Shown: positions 35,536 to 47,571, counted from the stretch's first letter. The stretch is DNA of 64,000 nt from Diadema setosum (GCA_033980235.1 CM067067.1:28294451-28358450); one strand, 5' to 3'. Notes: generated by a model not told the origin, from the letters alone. Translations and numbers: made by a program.

Positions 35536-37072
35536 AGCGTGTCCCAGAAAAAACAGAACCAGGTTTCCATGCAACTTTTTACTATCAAAATCATACATTT
35601 TCTTTATGAGATATACATCAATGGAAAGATAAACTTTTCTTCTTTTATTTGATTGTACAACTTAATGTTCATCATTCATGCATGACTGAGTTAGAACAAT
35701 GAACAGTGGTGCTACCAAATTTTCATTTGCACGCGCAAATAGTGACTTTAAGTGAATTTTTCAGACTTTTAACGTTACGTTTTCGAAAAACACAGTTCAT
35801 TACCCAAATATTCATATTTTCTTCTTTCATACGAGACTTTACATGTAAAATATGAATAACGCATGCTTGAGAAAAATTTGCATGAAAACATGCTTCATTT
35901 CTACTGATTCTACGGATAGTCGAAAAACAAGCATTCAGCTCTCCCGACTTAGCATCAGACAATGGGCTCATCTGCACCATTGAATTCACACAAAACAACC
36001 GCAGTGCTACAGTGAATGTTGTTGTGGGGGTATTTACAGAGAATGCTGTATGAGACGGTAAGCCCTTTGTTGTCATTTATTTAGAATAAGCTTTGAGACA
36101 ATACCAGTAATTGAAGACTAAAATGTTGTGAGTATTCTCAGGCTCTACGCAGTCCAATGGCTATGGGAAATCAACATTACAACAATGACACACATTTTGA
36201 TGAATTTGTACCTCAAACTTATTTCACTGTTTTCATTTCTCTCTTCATTTCCCTCACACGTGGCTAGTCCTTCATCACTGACAAGAATTCTGAAGTTTTT
36301 GAAGGGTGAAGTGAAGCAGAAAGAGAGGGTACATCACTTTCTTTATCACTAAACTTGCACTTCTTACATTTCAAAGGTGCAAGTGCAGGGCAGAAAGTCG
36401 TCTTTTTTTTTGGGGGGGGGGGGTGGGCTCGGAAGGTTGTTGTGTTTTTTTCAGTCCGTTAATCCGAAACTTCCTTTGATGAGCACCTTTGCTGTGTAGT
36501 TAGCTACATGGTCAGGCAAGCTCATGATCATGTGCTAATTTACGACCCTATTCACAACCGAACCGTCTGTAACAATCCTTTTTACCCCCTCCCTTCATGT
36601 TTGTGTAAATTCATTGAAGCATGAATGCCATTGTTATCTGCCAAGTTGGCAGGTGTCGGGAAAGCAAAGTGGCTCCTTATTTACTACCTATCTAAATCTG
36701 GGTAAAATGGAAGCATATTTTCAAATTAAGTTGATCGTAGATCAAGGCGTTGATCATTTTTTACGCATGGGATATCATATGAAAGGAAAGAGAATGGATA
36801 TTAAGGCTAAGATTTCATCTTTTGCAAACGATTGCTGAAAAAGTCTGAAAAACTCTTTCAAAGTTGCCATTTGCTTGTGCAAATGAAAATTTAGTAGCAC
36901 TACTGTCTATTGTTCTAACTCAGTCATGCACGAATTTTGAACAATGAGTTGTGCATCAAATGAAAGAAGAGAAGTGTATCTTTCAATTCATGTATGTCTC
37001 ATAAAGCAAATATATGATTATGATAGCAAAGAATTGCAATGAAACTCGGTTTCGTTTTTTCTGGGACACGCT
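35536..37072. mobile_element. 1.54-kb element with about 235-bp terminal inverted repeats
   Basis: AGCGTGTCCCAGAAAAAAC at the left has its complement at the right, and the similarity extends through CATGACTGAGTTAGAACAAT and ATTTTCATTTGCAC...GCAAAT to about 35770 and 36836. The interior has no recognisable coding sequence. I cannot assign a superfamily, and the flanks show no clear duplication. Confidence 0.8.
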
Positions 37073-37413
37073 GTATATATATCGGACGTGAAACAAGAAA
37101 AGGGTCCTTAGGCCATAAAATACCAAATATGAGTTTTCACCGTCACACTGTAGAAAGGACTCTGATGTATATAATATAGACATGCAAAGCGTTTTCTGAA
37201 ATTCCTTTCCTAAATGCCCCAATTATAACATTTAAAAAAGCATGTTTTGTCCACATCCTGCCACTTTTTGATGCATCTATGCATGTGTGCACAGTAATAG
37301 CTAGCTGATTTTTTTATTGCGCGTATTGCTTTGTCAAACTTCCGTGCCATTTTCCGGCGATTGTGCGAGACAGCGCTAAGGGCCCTTTTCTCGCGTCACG
37401 GCGCATGATATAC

Positions 37414-37470
<57 letters not shown>

Positions 37471-37489
37471 CAATACTTTGAGCATTTTG

Positions 37490-38775
37490 TTCAAGCATTC
37501 TCACTTGACCTATGACCCCATGGCCCCAAATTCTCCCCACAGAATATTGTGCAGTAATACATGTATATATAAAGTTGAATAAAGTGTAAACATTGAATCA
37601 CTTCCAAAGTGTGGAGGAAATATTGTGATTTCAGCATTTTACCTGACCTTTGATTTTGACCCCATTACAAAAAAAATTTCACAAGAGAATAACTGTCAGG
37701 CAATACATGTACAGTGTACATGTACTAAGGTTTCATGAAGATACACTGTACCTCAAGCCATTTTCAAGATCCTGTAACACTAGAAACATTCATTGCATGA
37801 AACTTTCAAAAACCGAAGCCGCCAGTATTTTTAACGGCCTGAAACTCTTGTGACTCACTGACAATCAATGCATCGTATACAGAGATAAATATTTTCCCAA
37901 ATCTTATCTCTACTTGAAATTTGTTATAGTTTCATACATGTTGAACTAATGGCTGAAAAATTCCCCTATCTACACTTAATCTCATCCTGTAACATATGAA
38001 TACAGTTCCATGAAAATACTTTCAGCCATTGCAGAAATACAAGGAAAAACAATTTTAGAACTGACCTTGACCTACAACTTGAGTGCACCTTCAAGTTAAA
38101 AGGTGCACCTTCATCCAATTATACATACATATGCCAACTTTATTTGTATAATTCAAATGGTTCCCAAGGTATATTGCTCACAAAATATAATGCCTCTAGA
38201 GGGCTTTTTACACTTGTGTTTCTTAACCCCAGACTTTCTCTGACCCAGGACTATCGTTAGTCCCATACCAATTTTTCAGCTTTTTACACTCGCCAATTAG
38301 TCCCGTACTATCTCTTGTCCGGGGCTAAGGAGAAAACTGACCTTTTTACACTCGTATTTCTTAGCCCCGGACTTTCCAAACCACATGAATATTCATAATT
38401 ACGCTGTGTACTGTACACGTACACGCACGCACCGGCAGCACTGAATACCTCGTTTCTGATTGGTCAGTGAGGGTCGGACTTCGTCTCCGTCGCTTAGCCC
38501 AGAATTATTTTTTCGTTCTGTTTACACTCACTTGCTTGGCACCGCAATTGCGGTGCTAACCCCTGCTATTTTGCAGGGCCAGATAGTACCGTACTATCGG
38601 TGGGGCTAGCCCACTTTGGCAAAAATGAGTGTAAACAGAAAGTGGGCTAAGGATAGTCCCGTACCAACGGTGGGGCTAAGGCCCCCCCTTAGCCCCACCG
38701 TTGGTCCGGGGCTAAGCAAAAATTTACAAGTGTAAAAAGCCCTTAGCATTACTTCCTAGGAGAGGCATAAAAAAG
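37490..38775 (+). mobile_element. GCCTCCG-family element, left-truncated and interrupted
   Basis: TTGACC-type core sequence begins right after a (TG)n run, and the terminal hairpin is split by the element at 38200-38743 (AATGCCTCTAG before it, TAGCATTACTTCC...GAGGCATAAAAAA after it). Confidence 0.75.
38200..38743. mobile_element. Inverted-repeat element with TAG target duplication (544 bp)
   Basis: The ends AGGGCTTTTTACACTTGT and ACAAGTGTAAAAAGCCCT are perfect complements. TAG occurs immediately on both sides (38197-38199 and 38744-38746), and the host hairpin reads through if one copy is removed. The interior repeats TTAGCCCCGGAC-like motifs in both orientations. A 3-bp duplication would suit a Harbinger-like mobiliser, although TAG is not the usual TWA. 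Non-coding. Confidence 0.85.
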
Positions 38776-39086
38776 TGATGAATTTTGTGAGGGAGAGAAA
38801 AACCTAGCAATATTATGGCAATCGAGCACTTAGATGCAATTGAAATTCTGTCACACTGTTCGTGCAAACAAAGTGTAGACTTGGGTTGGGATTGAATTTC
38901 AGTATTAACCCTTTATGACAGTCAAAGGTACATGCGTATGATAGAGATTTCACTGAAACAGCAGACTTGACAAGGAAGTCAACTGTACATTGTTCATTTG
39001 AAAAGTATCACATCTGACACCATTTAAATCTGTAATCAAGAACTTTAAAAAATGATTACAAACCCAAATATTAGGTCAATACTTAC

Positions 39087-39260
39087 CCCATGACTGTCTC
39101 CACATGAATTCAAGTTGCTTTTCTCTAGCAAAATGCTTCTTGATTGCATAGTGAATGCGTTGGATGACCATAGCCTCAAACCCCATCCTCTGCAGCAGAT
39201 ACGACATGGTTGCAGACTGGCCAAATGGGTCAATAGCCCATCCTGCTTTGGGTTTTACCC
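39087..39260 (-). CDS. MAN2A: MAN2A exon 4 of window: catalytic nucleophile
   Basis: This 174-nt exon enters and leaves in phase 1. It encodes [20 protein letters not shown], then [20 protein letters not shown], then a [18 protein letters not shown] end. The Asp of AIDPFG corresponds to the GH38 nucleophile, which is also a zinc ligand (Asp204 in Drosophila). The Arg of QRIHY matches the conserved active-site Arg. The residue after DPFG is Gln where many family members have His. As I recall the vertebrate paralogue has Tyr there, so the position tolerates change. The donor is TCATGGG|gtaagt and the acceptor is gttcag|GG. Confidence 0.95.
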
Positions 39261-39747
39261 CTGAACATTGAGAGGTAAATAGGGAGGCTTAAAGTAACCA
39301 GAAAGCTATAAAGAAGCTTCAATTCTTTCAATGTTTCATTTTTCTTTGGTATCATTCTGCTTCCAAAAGCTTTAAAACTTATAGTTCAGCAAATATCAGC
39401 AAAATGACACTGTCTAGCTCATAAAAGGTAAATGTTTTTTTAGCCATAAAAAACAACAAATGCATGATCTTATTATTTTAATCTTATAATGACTCAGTGG
39501 GTTATGGGACCATGGTCTTGAAAAAGTGCCATCAGAAATCTTCAGAAATACTTAACACATCCCTGCAGTTTATCCTTTTTCTGTAAACTTGATGTTGATT
39601 TTCCTCCACTTTCAGATGAATGTGAACTCCTTATGAGCCAGCACTTCTGTGAGCTTCATGTCATACTCTTATTTCTACTCAAAGGCTTCCTTAAAACCAT
39701 CTTACTTTAAGAAAAAAGATTGATAAAAAGATAAGTGTTTTCTCTAC

Positions 39748-39878
39748 CTGGGATGAAGGCATCCATCCATTCATGCCCTTCCACAAGTTGGTCCACCATA
39801 GCATAGTAGCGTGTGTTGGCTTCATCATTCATTACCCAACCTCCAGTTACAATTTCAAGGCGACCGCTCTCTATCAAC
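39748..39878 (-). CDS. MAN2A: MAN2A exon 3 of window
   Basis: This 131-nt exon enters in phase 2 and exits in phase 1. It encodes [20 protein letters not shown] and then [21 protein letters not shown]. The [13 protein letters not shown] block is diagnostic of Golgi-type GH38 enzymes and forms part of the catalytic barrel. The acceptor is atgaag|G and the donor is CATCCCAG|gtagag. Only 487 bp separate it from exon 4, by far the shortest intron here. About 105 bp upstream of its acceptor the remains of an antisense LINE begin. Confidence 0.94.
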
Positions 39879-40185
39879 CTTCATGTTAATAGGAAATTAA
39901 CAAGTTAGTGAGTCTGTTCAGTCAGTGTGTGGAAAAATATTTCATATCAGTGCGCCTGAAAAAATAGTCAATGGGACAGATAATTCAAGAGCTAAGTTAT
40001 TTGAAAACTTGTTCACAAGCAATTGATGTCATATCTATGTTGTAATAACATATTATATGCAAAACAATGTGGATTCAGATCAGGGTATTCAACATATACA
40101 GAATTATGTGACTTTTGTGACAAAGTTGCAAATGCAGTTGAGAGAAGGGCTTTTGATTGTACCAGCCACAACATAGTTTTAGACA

Positions 40186-40884
40186 AATTGTGACCGTGCA
40201 CCTCAAAACGAACATAAAGTCGCACACACTGATTTTGCGTGAGGGCTGAAAATAAGTGAAATGGGTCAACCTAGCCGAACTTGACTTTTTCATATTTTCT
40301 GAAAGAGCGGGTCTTCTTTTACATTATGCTAAAACTTGGCATCATAAAACGGGCAGGAAAGTGTGTTTTTTTTAGCAGTTTATCTCGAACATTTTTGGTA
40401 GAATAGTGTGATTAGGTGTGTCTTTAGAATCCCTTTTTCATTTCTGAAAAACCTTGTCCACACTCTTCACTTTCAACTCTAATAACTTTTGAAAAGATAG
40501 TGCTACTGCTTTGAAAATTGGCATTAATTATAGACAGAATGTGTTAATGAGGCATGCTTAATTTCAGTTTAATCTGATAATCCCTTCATTGTTGTTACTC
40601 TGGTGGTTTACTTCCTGTTTTTTTGTCCCATTCATCGCACAGCCAGCTCGGTTTGGTAAAGATTAAGCGCTTGAATAGACAATGTACTTCAGAGCCTCTT
40701 ATCTCAGTTCACTCTTTTCCTGAGTTTGTGCTTTCTTTCCAATATTTAGATAGGTTAGGAGAATTCATTTGATTTGAGTTATACATCATTTTAAAGCTGA
40801 AAGTCTGCTCTTTCAGAATATGGTCTTAACTAAAAATTCATGTCTGGCGACTTTTTGTTTGTTTTGAGGTGCAGGGTCACAATT
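40186..40884. mobile_element. Inverted-repeat element (AATTGTGACC ends) inside the LINE
   Basis: The ends are inverted repeats of about 35 bp: AATTGTGACCGTGCACCTC at the left and its near-complement ending GGTCACAATT at the right, continuing inward as AAAACgAACAtAAAGTCGC. It is about 700 bp with no coding potential. It interrupts the LINE between its HNIVLDK and ITLDWFK segments. Confidence 0.8.
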
Positions 40885-40886
40885 AG

Positions 40887-41214
40887 AGTATAGTGAGGTG
40901 CCCGCACCTCGCCAGGGGCCCGAATACCGCCACCCGGCTTGAAATTGTTACTGACGCACTGAACACAAAATTATGCCCAGGACTGTGTTCAGTATCCCTT
41001 GAAAAACTTGAAACTTGGCAGGGTTACCACAAACAAGGAAAGTTTGAGGACGATAGCTTCCAATTTCCGGTATCGAACAGTAATTTGTGGTTCCATTGGA
41101 ATCTTCAGCATTTTTCCAGTATGTAAGTGGGATTCCATAGAATTTCAGCGACGAAATGTGATTTAAATATACATAAACATTAACTATGGCGAGGTGCGGG
41201 TCACCCAAGTATAC
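40887..41214. mobile_element. Short inverted-repeat element (AGTATA ends) inside the LINE
   Basis: The left end AGTATAGTGAGGTGCCCGC is mirrored by a right end whose complement reads AGTATACTTGGGTGACCCGC, followed on both sides by ACCTCGCC. It is 328 bp, non-coding, and almost directly adjoins the previous element. LINE sequence (ACGGCATCGG onward) resumes at once. Possible TA duplication. Confidence 0.7.
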
Positions 41215-42016
41215 TACGGCATCGGAGAGATAACCTTAGACTGGTTCAAGAGCTTCAGAATCGTGTGCAGTATGTTTGTGTTAGTGGACTTTCCTCTCCT
41301 ATACAGTCTATAAATGTTGGTGTACCACAGGGATCTGTTTTAGACCCTTCGCTTTTTATATTGTATATTAATGATTTGCCATGTGTAAGTTTTTTGTTTT
41401 GTTTTTTTGAAGCCATTTTATATGATGATGATAGCAATTTATTCATTTCTGGTAAATATTTCAGGAACACGTGTGCAATATCAAACACTGAATTGAATAA
41501 AGTAAACCAACGGTTTTTAGCTAACAAGCTGAAATTGCATATAGATAAGATTGCATGTATGATTTTTAGAACCAAAAGTAAAATAATTGATATGGAAAAT
41601 GTAAGTATAAGTATTGCCGGCACAAGTATTCCCATTGTAAACTCAGCCAGATTCCTAGGAGTAATACTGGATGATCACTTGATTTGGAAGAATCACATAG
41701 ATGAAGTCTTCTGTAAGATATCTAGAGCTGTTGGTGCAATCAATAGAACAAGGGCAATAGTACCTTTTTTTATATTCTTCTAAATTTGTATTATACTATG
41801 ATTTTTTCCCCATATTTTGTATCATAACAGTATTTGGGGAAATTGTGCCAATTATTTACTTGAACATATTCATGTCCTTCAAAAACGTGCAATCAGAATT
41901 ATCACAAAATCTCAACCCGTTACTCATCCACAGCCCATATTTAAAAAGTTTAGGTTACTGACAGTGTGTGATATTAACAAATTTGCTGACCGCAATTTTA
42001 TGTACCCATATATTAA

Positions 42017-42568
42017 AGGTAGGGAATCCCATTTGCATGCCTTAAATGAAGAGTTGTATAAATACAGTGGTATGTTGAAGAGAGTATCATTTTAGAAACT
42101 CCCATAAAGTATTGAAAGTGGAAGGTAACATTTAGTACATTTTTATTGACCGTTAGATTTTGAATTGAATTTTTTTCGGGGCTCACCGTAAATTCCAGTA
42201 CATTACTAGGCTACCTTTGCAGACCCATGCACTGCATGTGTGTCCATCATGTATATTTTGTGAAGAAAGTTCATCAAAACTTACAAACATTTCTATATAC
42301 ATTCTTGCCACAAACTCTATATGTTATTACATCAGCTCTTATACTTTTAGATATGTGTTTATAGATAAAAGATACAGAAGACTGCAACAAAAAGGCTTAA
42401 GTGTGGCTGACACACAAAACTACTGAGTAGTTGAGTTTTGTGCATTATTCAAATTGTGGATAACTGTTGACTTCCAAATTTCTCAGCAGTGGCCTAAACA
42501 AGTCCCCTGAGGTTCATATTTAATGTTTTGCTGCATTTTGGGAGGTCTGTAAAAGGTATCCCCTTCCT
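42017..42568. mobile_element. TTAA-flanked non-autonomous DNA element, family 1 copy B, inside LINE ORF
   Basis: It is nearly identical to 9094-9645 and has the same length. TTAA precedes it (42013-42016) and TCAA, one mutation away, follows (42569-42572). Removing it together with one target copy leaves the LINE reading frame open across the join (YPYI then NKILPKFLGN), which confirms the boundaries. Confidence 0.9.
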
Positions 42569-42868
42569 TCAATAAAATCTTGCCCAAATTTCTTGGCAAC
42601 CAGTTAACTCTTACTCAGGTTAGAAATACATATAATACTAGGCAATTTCACAATTTGTATACTCCAAATTATAGATATAATCACTCCAGACAAACTATAT
42701 GTTATACTGGTCCATTTTCATAGAATGCTTCGCCATATGACTTAAAATGTATCAACACTCAGAATTTATTCAAGAAAACATATAAAAAACATCTATTAAG
42801 TCAATAATTTTTCTGCTTTATATGATTTTTAACCAAATTATTACTTCGTATAAGGATTAACATACTAT

Positions 42869-44300
42869 TTTTTTTTATTTATATGTTTTATTAAATCAAA
42901 ACAAAAATCACATTATTTACACACAATTGGCAACAATTTGAAAAAAAGAAAGAAAGAAAGAAAGAAGAAGAACTAGAAATGTCGCTTTGGCGACTGGTAT
43001 GCCTCCGCCATAATGCATGATTTTCCCAATAGGTCTAGATAGTACATGTGGACAATGTGTGATTACATTTTCACAAAATTGGCAAAATATTGAAATGACA
43101 AGTTTGTCACAGATGTGTTGAATGTTCACCTTCCTTGACCTAGGTTTAATTGGATGAATAGGAGAGCATGTATCTAGGGATTTAAGGACTTTAACTCGAC
43201 TTTGACCCATTCATACATTTAGGCATTGAGTAATTTTCAAGGTACAGGTGTGGAGAAAAAGTGCAATTTCTGAATTGAATAGTAAATTGTTACCATTTTC
43301 ATCTGGCCCTTGACCCTAAAATTCATAAGATAATCACTTTCAGGTAGAACATGCATAATATGTACTAAGTTTCAAGATAACTTGAGCCACTTCCAAGATA
43401 TGGAGGAAAACGTTAGTTCAGCACTTTCACTTGATCTTTGACCTTTTGACCTTTGAGGCAAAAAAAGAAGGAAAAAAAAAACTTTCCAGAGAATTTCTAT
43501 TAGGTTACACATGTATGCATACACCAAGTGTAAAAAAAAAATAACCCTGCTGGCATTGCATGATAGGAGGGAAATAGTAAAATTTTGAAGTGTTGCACTT
43601 GACCTTTGACCCCTGACCTTTGACCCCATGAACCCTACATTCTCTAGATAATTACTTCCAGTCAGTATATGTATATACTATGTTCCATGAAGATACCTTG
43701 AACAATTTTCCAAGGTATGGAGAAAAAAAAAGAAGTTTTAATATTTTTACTTGACCTTTTGACCTTTGACCTTTGACCTCATCACCCAAACTTTCACCAG
43801 AGAATCTTAATTGGGTAATACATGTATACACTAAGTTTTAAGAAAATATCTTCAGGCATTCAATAGATATGGTGGAAATAGTGAAATTTTATGTATTTGA
43901 CCCTGACCTTTTGACCTTTGACCTTTGACCTCATGACACAAACTTTCACCAGAGAATCTTAATTGGGTAATACATGTATGCACTAAGTTTCAAGAAAATA
44001 TCTTCAGGCATTCAATAGATATGGTGGAAATTGTGAAATTTTATGTATTTGACCTTGACCTTTTGACCTTTGACCTCGAGCATGTGCACCCAAAAGTTGA
44101 TAGGCACAACTTCACCCCCTAATACACATACATGCCAAGTTTCATTAGGATACCTCAACAGGTTTTGATAGTTACCTTGTCCACAAAATTCATTACGGAC
44201 GGACGGACGGACGGAAGGACGGACGGACGGACGGACGGACGGACAACCCGAAAACATAATGCCTCCGGCACCACTTCGTGGCGGAGGCATAAAAAAAAAA
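42869..44300. mobile_element. Insert flanked by 16-bp duplication, carrying a GCCTCCG tandem-core element
   Basis: AGGATTAACATACTAT occurs on both sides (42853-42868 and 44301-44316) within otherwise continuous LINE 3' sequence. The left end starts with a T run, so on the minus strand the insert ends in an A tail, with AATAAA a short way upstream. Most of the insert (42971-44290) is a tandem-core element starting AACTAGAAATGTCGC and ending in a GCCTCCG hairpin plus an A run. It contains repeated TGACCTTTGACC blocks. The target duplication, tail and polyadenylation signal suggest target-primed retroposition of a transcript read from the minus strand. Confidence 0.65.
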
Positions 44301-44605
44301 AGGATTAACATACTATGCTAACGTGCCTTGTTGTTTGCCTCTTGTCAGTTTTGTACTTTGTAGCGTCTTCTGTTTATTTTCTTTAATATGATGTATGTTT
44401 TGTCTTGTCCATGGAGAGTTGAATATATTTCTTGGGGATTAACCTGGTCTAAGCCTATGTTGATTTCTCCACTTTTCTTGATATAAAGCCTATGTTTTGT
44501 ATATTTTCCATTTGCCTTTATGATTTATGCTGTGATGTACATTGTAATTGTCTTTTTAATCAGATTTGTGGAAATGAATAAAGAATTGAGTTGAATGAAA
44601 AAAAA

Positions 44606-46013
44606 AGGTTTTAGTTCTTGGACTTGATATCTATCAGAGTTGTAAATTTACCCTCAATCTATTGAAATTTATGCTAGATTTTTCTTGAAATCAAGTGTAA
44701 GTCTCTTTATGAAACAAACTTACACTCAAAATTGAAGTTACGCTCAATTCGAGTTACACTCAATGAATTGTGTACAAGATCAATTGCAACCCTTTATGAA
44801 ACAGGGTCCTGTAATTCTAGCGCTCACCTAAGCACGCGCTGTACTTTCCCTTTTCATGGCATTCCACCTATTAATGAAGGACAAATTACAACTGTCTTTC
44901 AAACATCTTTAGGACTGTGGAATGTCACAGGCCACATGGGCAACACCCTTCTAATTTTGGATATTGGGATTAATGACAAAGCAATGGCACAGGATTTTTT
45001 ATTTAACAGCCCCACCTTCACAAAAGAAAAAAGAATTAACACTTAAATTTTTTTTTCTAACTTGAACATAATACAAAAGCTTCAACATTTTTGAAATATT
45101 TGGTCAAGAAGAATCATAAATATAAATCATTGAAAAGCCTCTGTTTCTTAGCAAAAGCCAAACATTTCAGAGAAACTCAAAATCAAACCCCCCTCCCTCC
45201 ACTACAGGTTAATCTCTAGTTTTCCACATCTAAATCTGCATAAAGTGAACCATTTGGGTAAAACTCAGTTTAATCAAATACTTCTGAAGAACAGCCTCCT
45301 CCTTTAATATTCAATTTAAAGTGCAGAGGTGATTTATATGGACTCTTCATTCCAATTCCTCTGGCGCACTCTGGAGACACAACCACCATTTGTACAAAGG
45401 ATTCCCTCCCCTACTTATGAATCCTCCCAAGTTTGGTCAAAATCCTTCCCCCAGTTTTCAATTAAAGCCCTGTCTTAACAGACCATAAAATGCAGGGTAG
45501 CCTTGGGGTAGACTCTGGCAAAGATTGTTCCCAGGGGAAGATTGTGTCTGTTAAGACGCAATACAGCAGACAGCCTCGAGTAGCCTCGGGCGAAATCTCT
45601 CACCAGGCCACCCCGGAATCTTCCCCCGGAGGCGTCATCTGACCAGCGCTACAGTCAGGTGGCTAGTGCTGCAGGTGTCACATAAATCGTGTGGTTGCAC
45701 AATGATACTAGTATCTCATGCGACGAGTTCAGTGTATGTTGCTGATTTTAATACTTTGGTTCATATTTCCTTTCTTTGCTATCAAAATAATCACACATTA
45801 AAGAAATGAAAAAAAAATATTTACCAAGCAAAAGTATGTGGTAAAAAAAAATTGTGTGCATGACAATGCATGGCTTTTTCTTTAAAAATAATCTTTAATG
45901 TGGTATATAGTACACTGATTTTCATCAAAATCTTCTATGAAAATGATGAACTAGAAAAAGTATTTAATACTTAAAAAAAAAAAAAAATTACTGAGTGTAT
46001 CAATATAATGTAA
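44606..46013. other. MAN2A intron between exons 3 and 2, mixed remnants
   Basis: It holds TACACTCAA-rich sequence (44700-44770), a decayed tandem-core fragment (45180-45470) and a possible element starting TTAAAGCCCTGTCTTAACAG at 45472 whose other end was not found. Confidence 0.4.
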
Positions 46014-46368
46014 CTAGCAGCACCCATGGAAATCCATGGGTCTGAAGGCCTCGTATTTTGCCATTCATATTCCTTTTCCAGTGTTTTTTTTTTCACTAAA
46101 AATAAAGAACTTTAATATTTTCTCATTCCTTTGTACCTCTTCTACCCATGACCATCCCCTGAAGCCCCAGTCCATGGATTGGGACCTCACTGCCACCTGC
46201 TTTCATCACAGAACTTGAGTTTCAAGAGGTTAGCAGCATCCATGGAATTCAAAGGGTTGTTTTCTTTCCCCTCCCCTCAAGTTACAGACACTTTTGATCT
46301 CCTCCTATGCAGTTCGCACACAGCCTCTTCACCCTTTTATAAAAAAGGAGTCCCCTCTGACCAGCATA

Positions 46369-46399
<31 letters not shown>

Positions 46400-46440
46400 C
46401 TTTTCAGCTCATTAAAAAGATGCAAATGGCCTATATTTAA
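46014..46440 (+). repeat. Composite repeat, left-end fragment
   Basis: It starts CTAGCAGCACCCATGGAAAT, followed by TCTGAAGGCCTCGTATT and AACTTGAGTTTCAAGAGGTT, matching the first part of the 5247 copy. It ends in a (CT)n(CA)n run. Confidence 0.7.
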
Positions 46441-46880
46441 TTATCAATTCTTCCCCCAAGTTTTCATTTGAAAACTGAAAAAAAAGAAGAATTATATTCT
46501 TTTCCTCCCATCTGTGCCCCTTTCATCCAATGACAATCCCAGTGGGGGTATTACTGTATTGTTCCTGAGAGTTGGTACACTTTGTTTGACTGATTATTCA
46601 GCTACACTTCAAGTGAAGCAGAATTAATGCAACCTTTTATATTTCTTTTTCAGATAAAGATCACAGACACAACTCTGTATCTGGTGTGCAATAGACAACT
46701 AGAGATTTTTTTTTTTTTTTTTTTGTGTGTGTGTATTTCTTACGATAAAAGTGATGTGATGTATTGAAATGCTAATATTTTAGTACACCAAAGTAGCAAA
46801 CAATTTTATTTATGTCACTTTTATTTGCTTGACATTGACTGTAATACCATCCCTTTGCTTGCCATGATGTTGTGTCTCAC

Positions 46881-47052
46881 CTTTTCATCACCTGTCTCTT
46901 GCTATAGTCAGCCTTCTCCCACCACATGGAGAAGTAGGAGATCTCGGCCCATATAAACTTCATTCGTGGATACTGCTGCATCTTCACAACAACATTGTCA
47001 AGTATCTTTGAGGTCTGGTCTGTGAAGTATCGTGTCAGTGTTTTAATCCAAC
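46881..47052 (-). CDS. MAN2A: MAN2A exon 2 of window
   Basis: This 172-nt exon enters in phase 1, completing Gly of DPGW, and leaves in phase 2. It encodes WIKTLTRYFTDQTSKILDNV followed by a KFIWAEISYFSMWWEKADYS segment, matching the family's KFIWSEISYLxKWW stretch. The Trp at the start is the conserved active-site Trp of the HNDPGW motif, so this motif is split by a 14.6-kb intron. The acceptor is ttgaag|GT and the donor is ATGAAAAG|gtgaga. The upstream intron holds the hAT-like element, the second composite repeat and several small elements. Confidence 0.95.
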
Positions 47053-47571
47053 CTTCAATGCAGATATACAAAATGTGAGATACTGCCATTGATGTAACTC
47101 GATATCATACTCAAAAACTGAATACATAGCAATGATCATTTAAAGACTCAATAGCAAAATTTCACTTAGACAAATCCAAGATAAGGTCCCTCAAAAGTCA
47201 AAATTTCATCTTTGCTCAATATTGACATGTTTGGTATCATTTTGAAGCTTAAGAGGTGAAGTTTCAGATTCCATGAAGGAAAAAATAGTATAATGCAAAT
47301 TTCATGGGCGTAATTTGCATGAATGTGAAATATAGTGTTACGCATGGGACATTTATTTAAAAACCATATCTATCAATCCTCTGGAATGTCCAAGTTGTTT
47401 GTCGGTCGATGGAGGTGCACACTGACTTTGTTTTTCTGTATTCATTTTTTTTTTTAATTCATACACTGTATCGTTTGTTTGAATTAAGGTTTTAAATATT
47501 TTTTGTATCTTTGTATTATTTTGGACTAAATCTCAATTTTCCAGTTAACTGTGCACTTGGAAACATCTGCA

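Larger units (their letters stand above)
39985..44605 (+). mobile_element. Non-LTR retrotransposon (CR1/Jockey-like LINE), 5'-truncated, with four later insertions
   Basis: The LINE pieces are 39985-40185, 41215-42016, 42569-42868 and 44301-44605. In order they read KLVHKQLMSYLCCNNILYAK and CGFRSGYSTYTELCDFCDKV; LDWFKS, VPQGSVLDPSLFILYINDLP and ARFLGVILDDHLIWKNHIDE; and an ending of NLFKKTYKKHLLSQ before TAA at 42805-42807. The catalytic YADD box is changed to YDDD. There is a frameshift near 41245-41265 and an internal TAG near 42720. The 3' end is AATAAAGAATTGAGTTGAATG followed by an A run. It lies antisense to MAN2A, between exons 3 and 2. It is clearly inactive. Confidence 0.85.
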
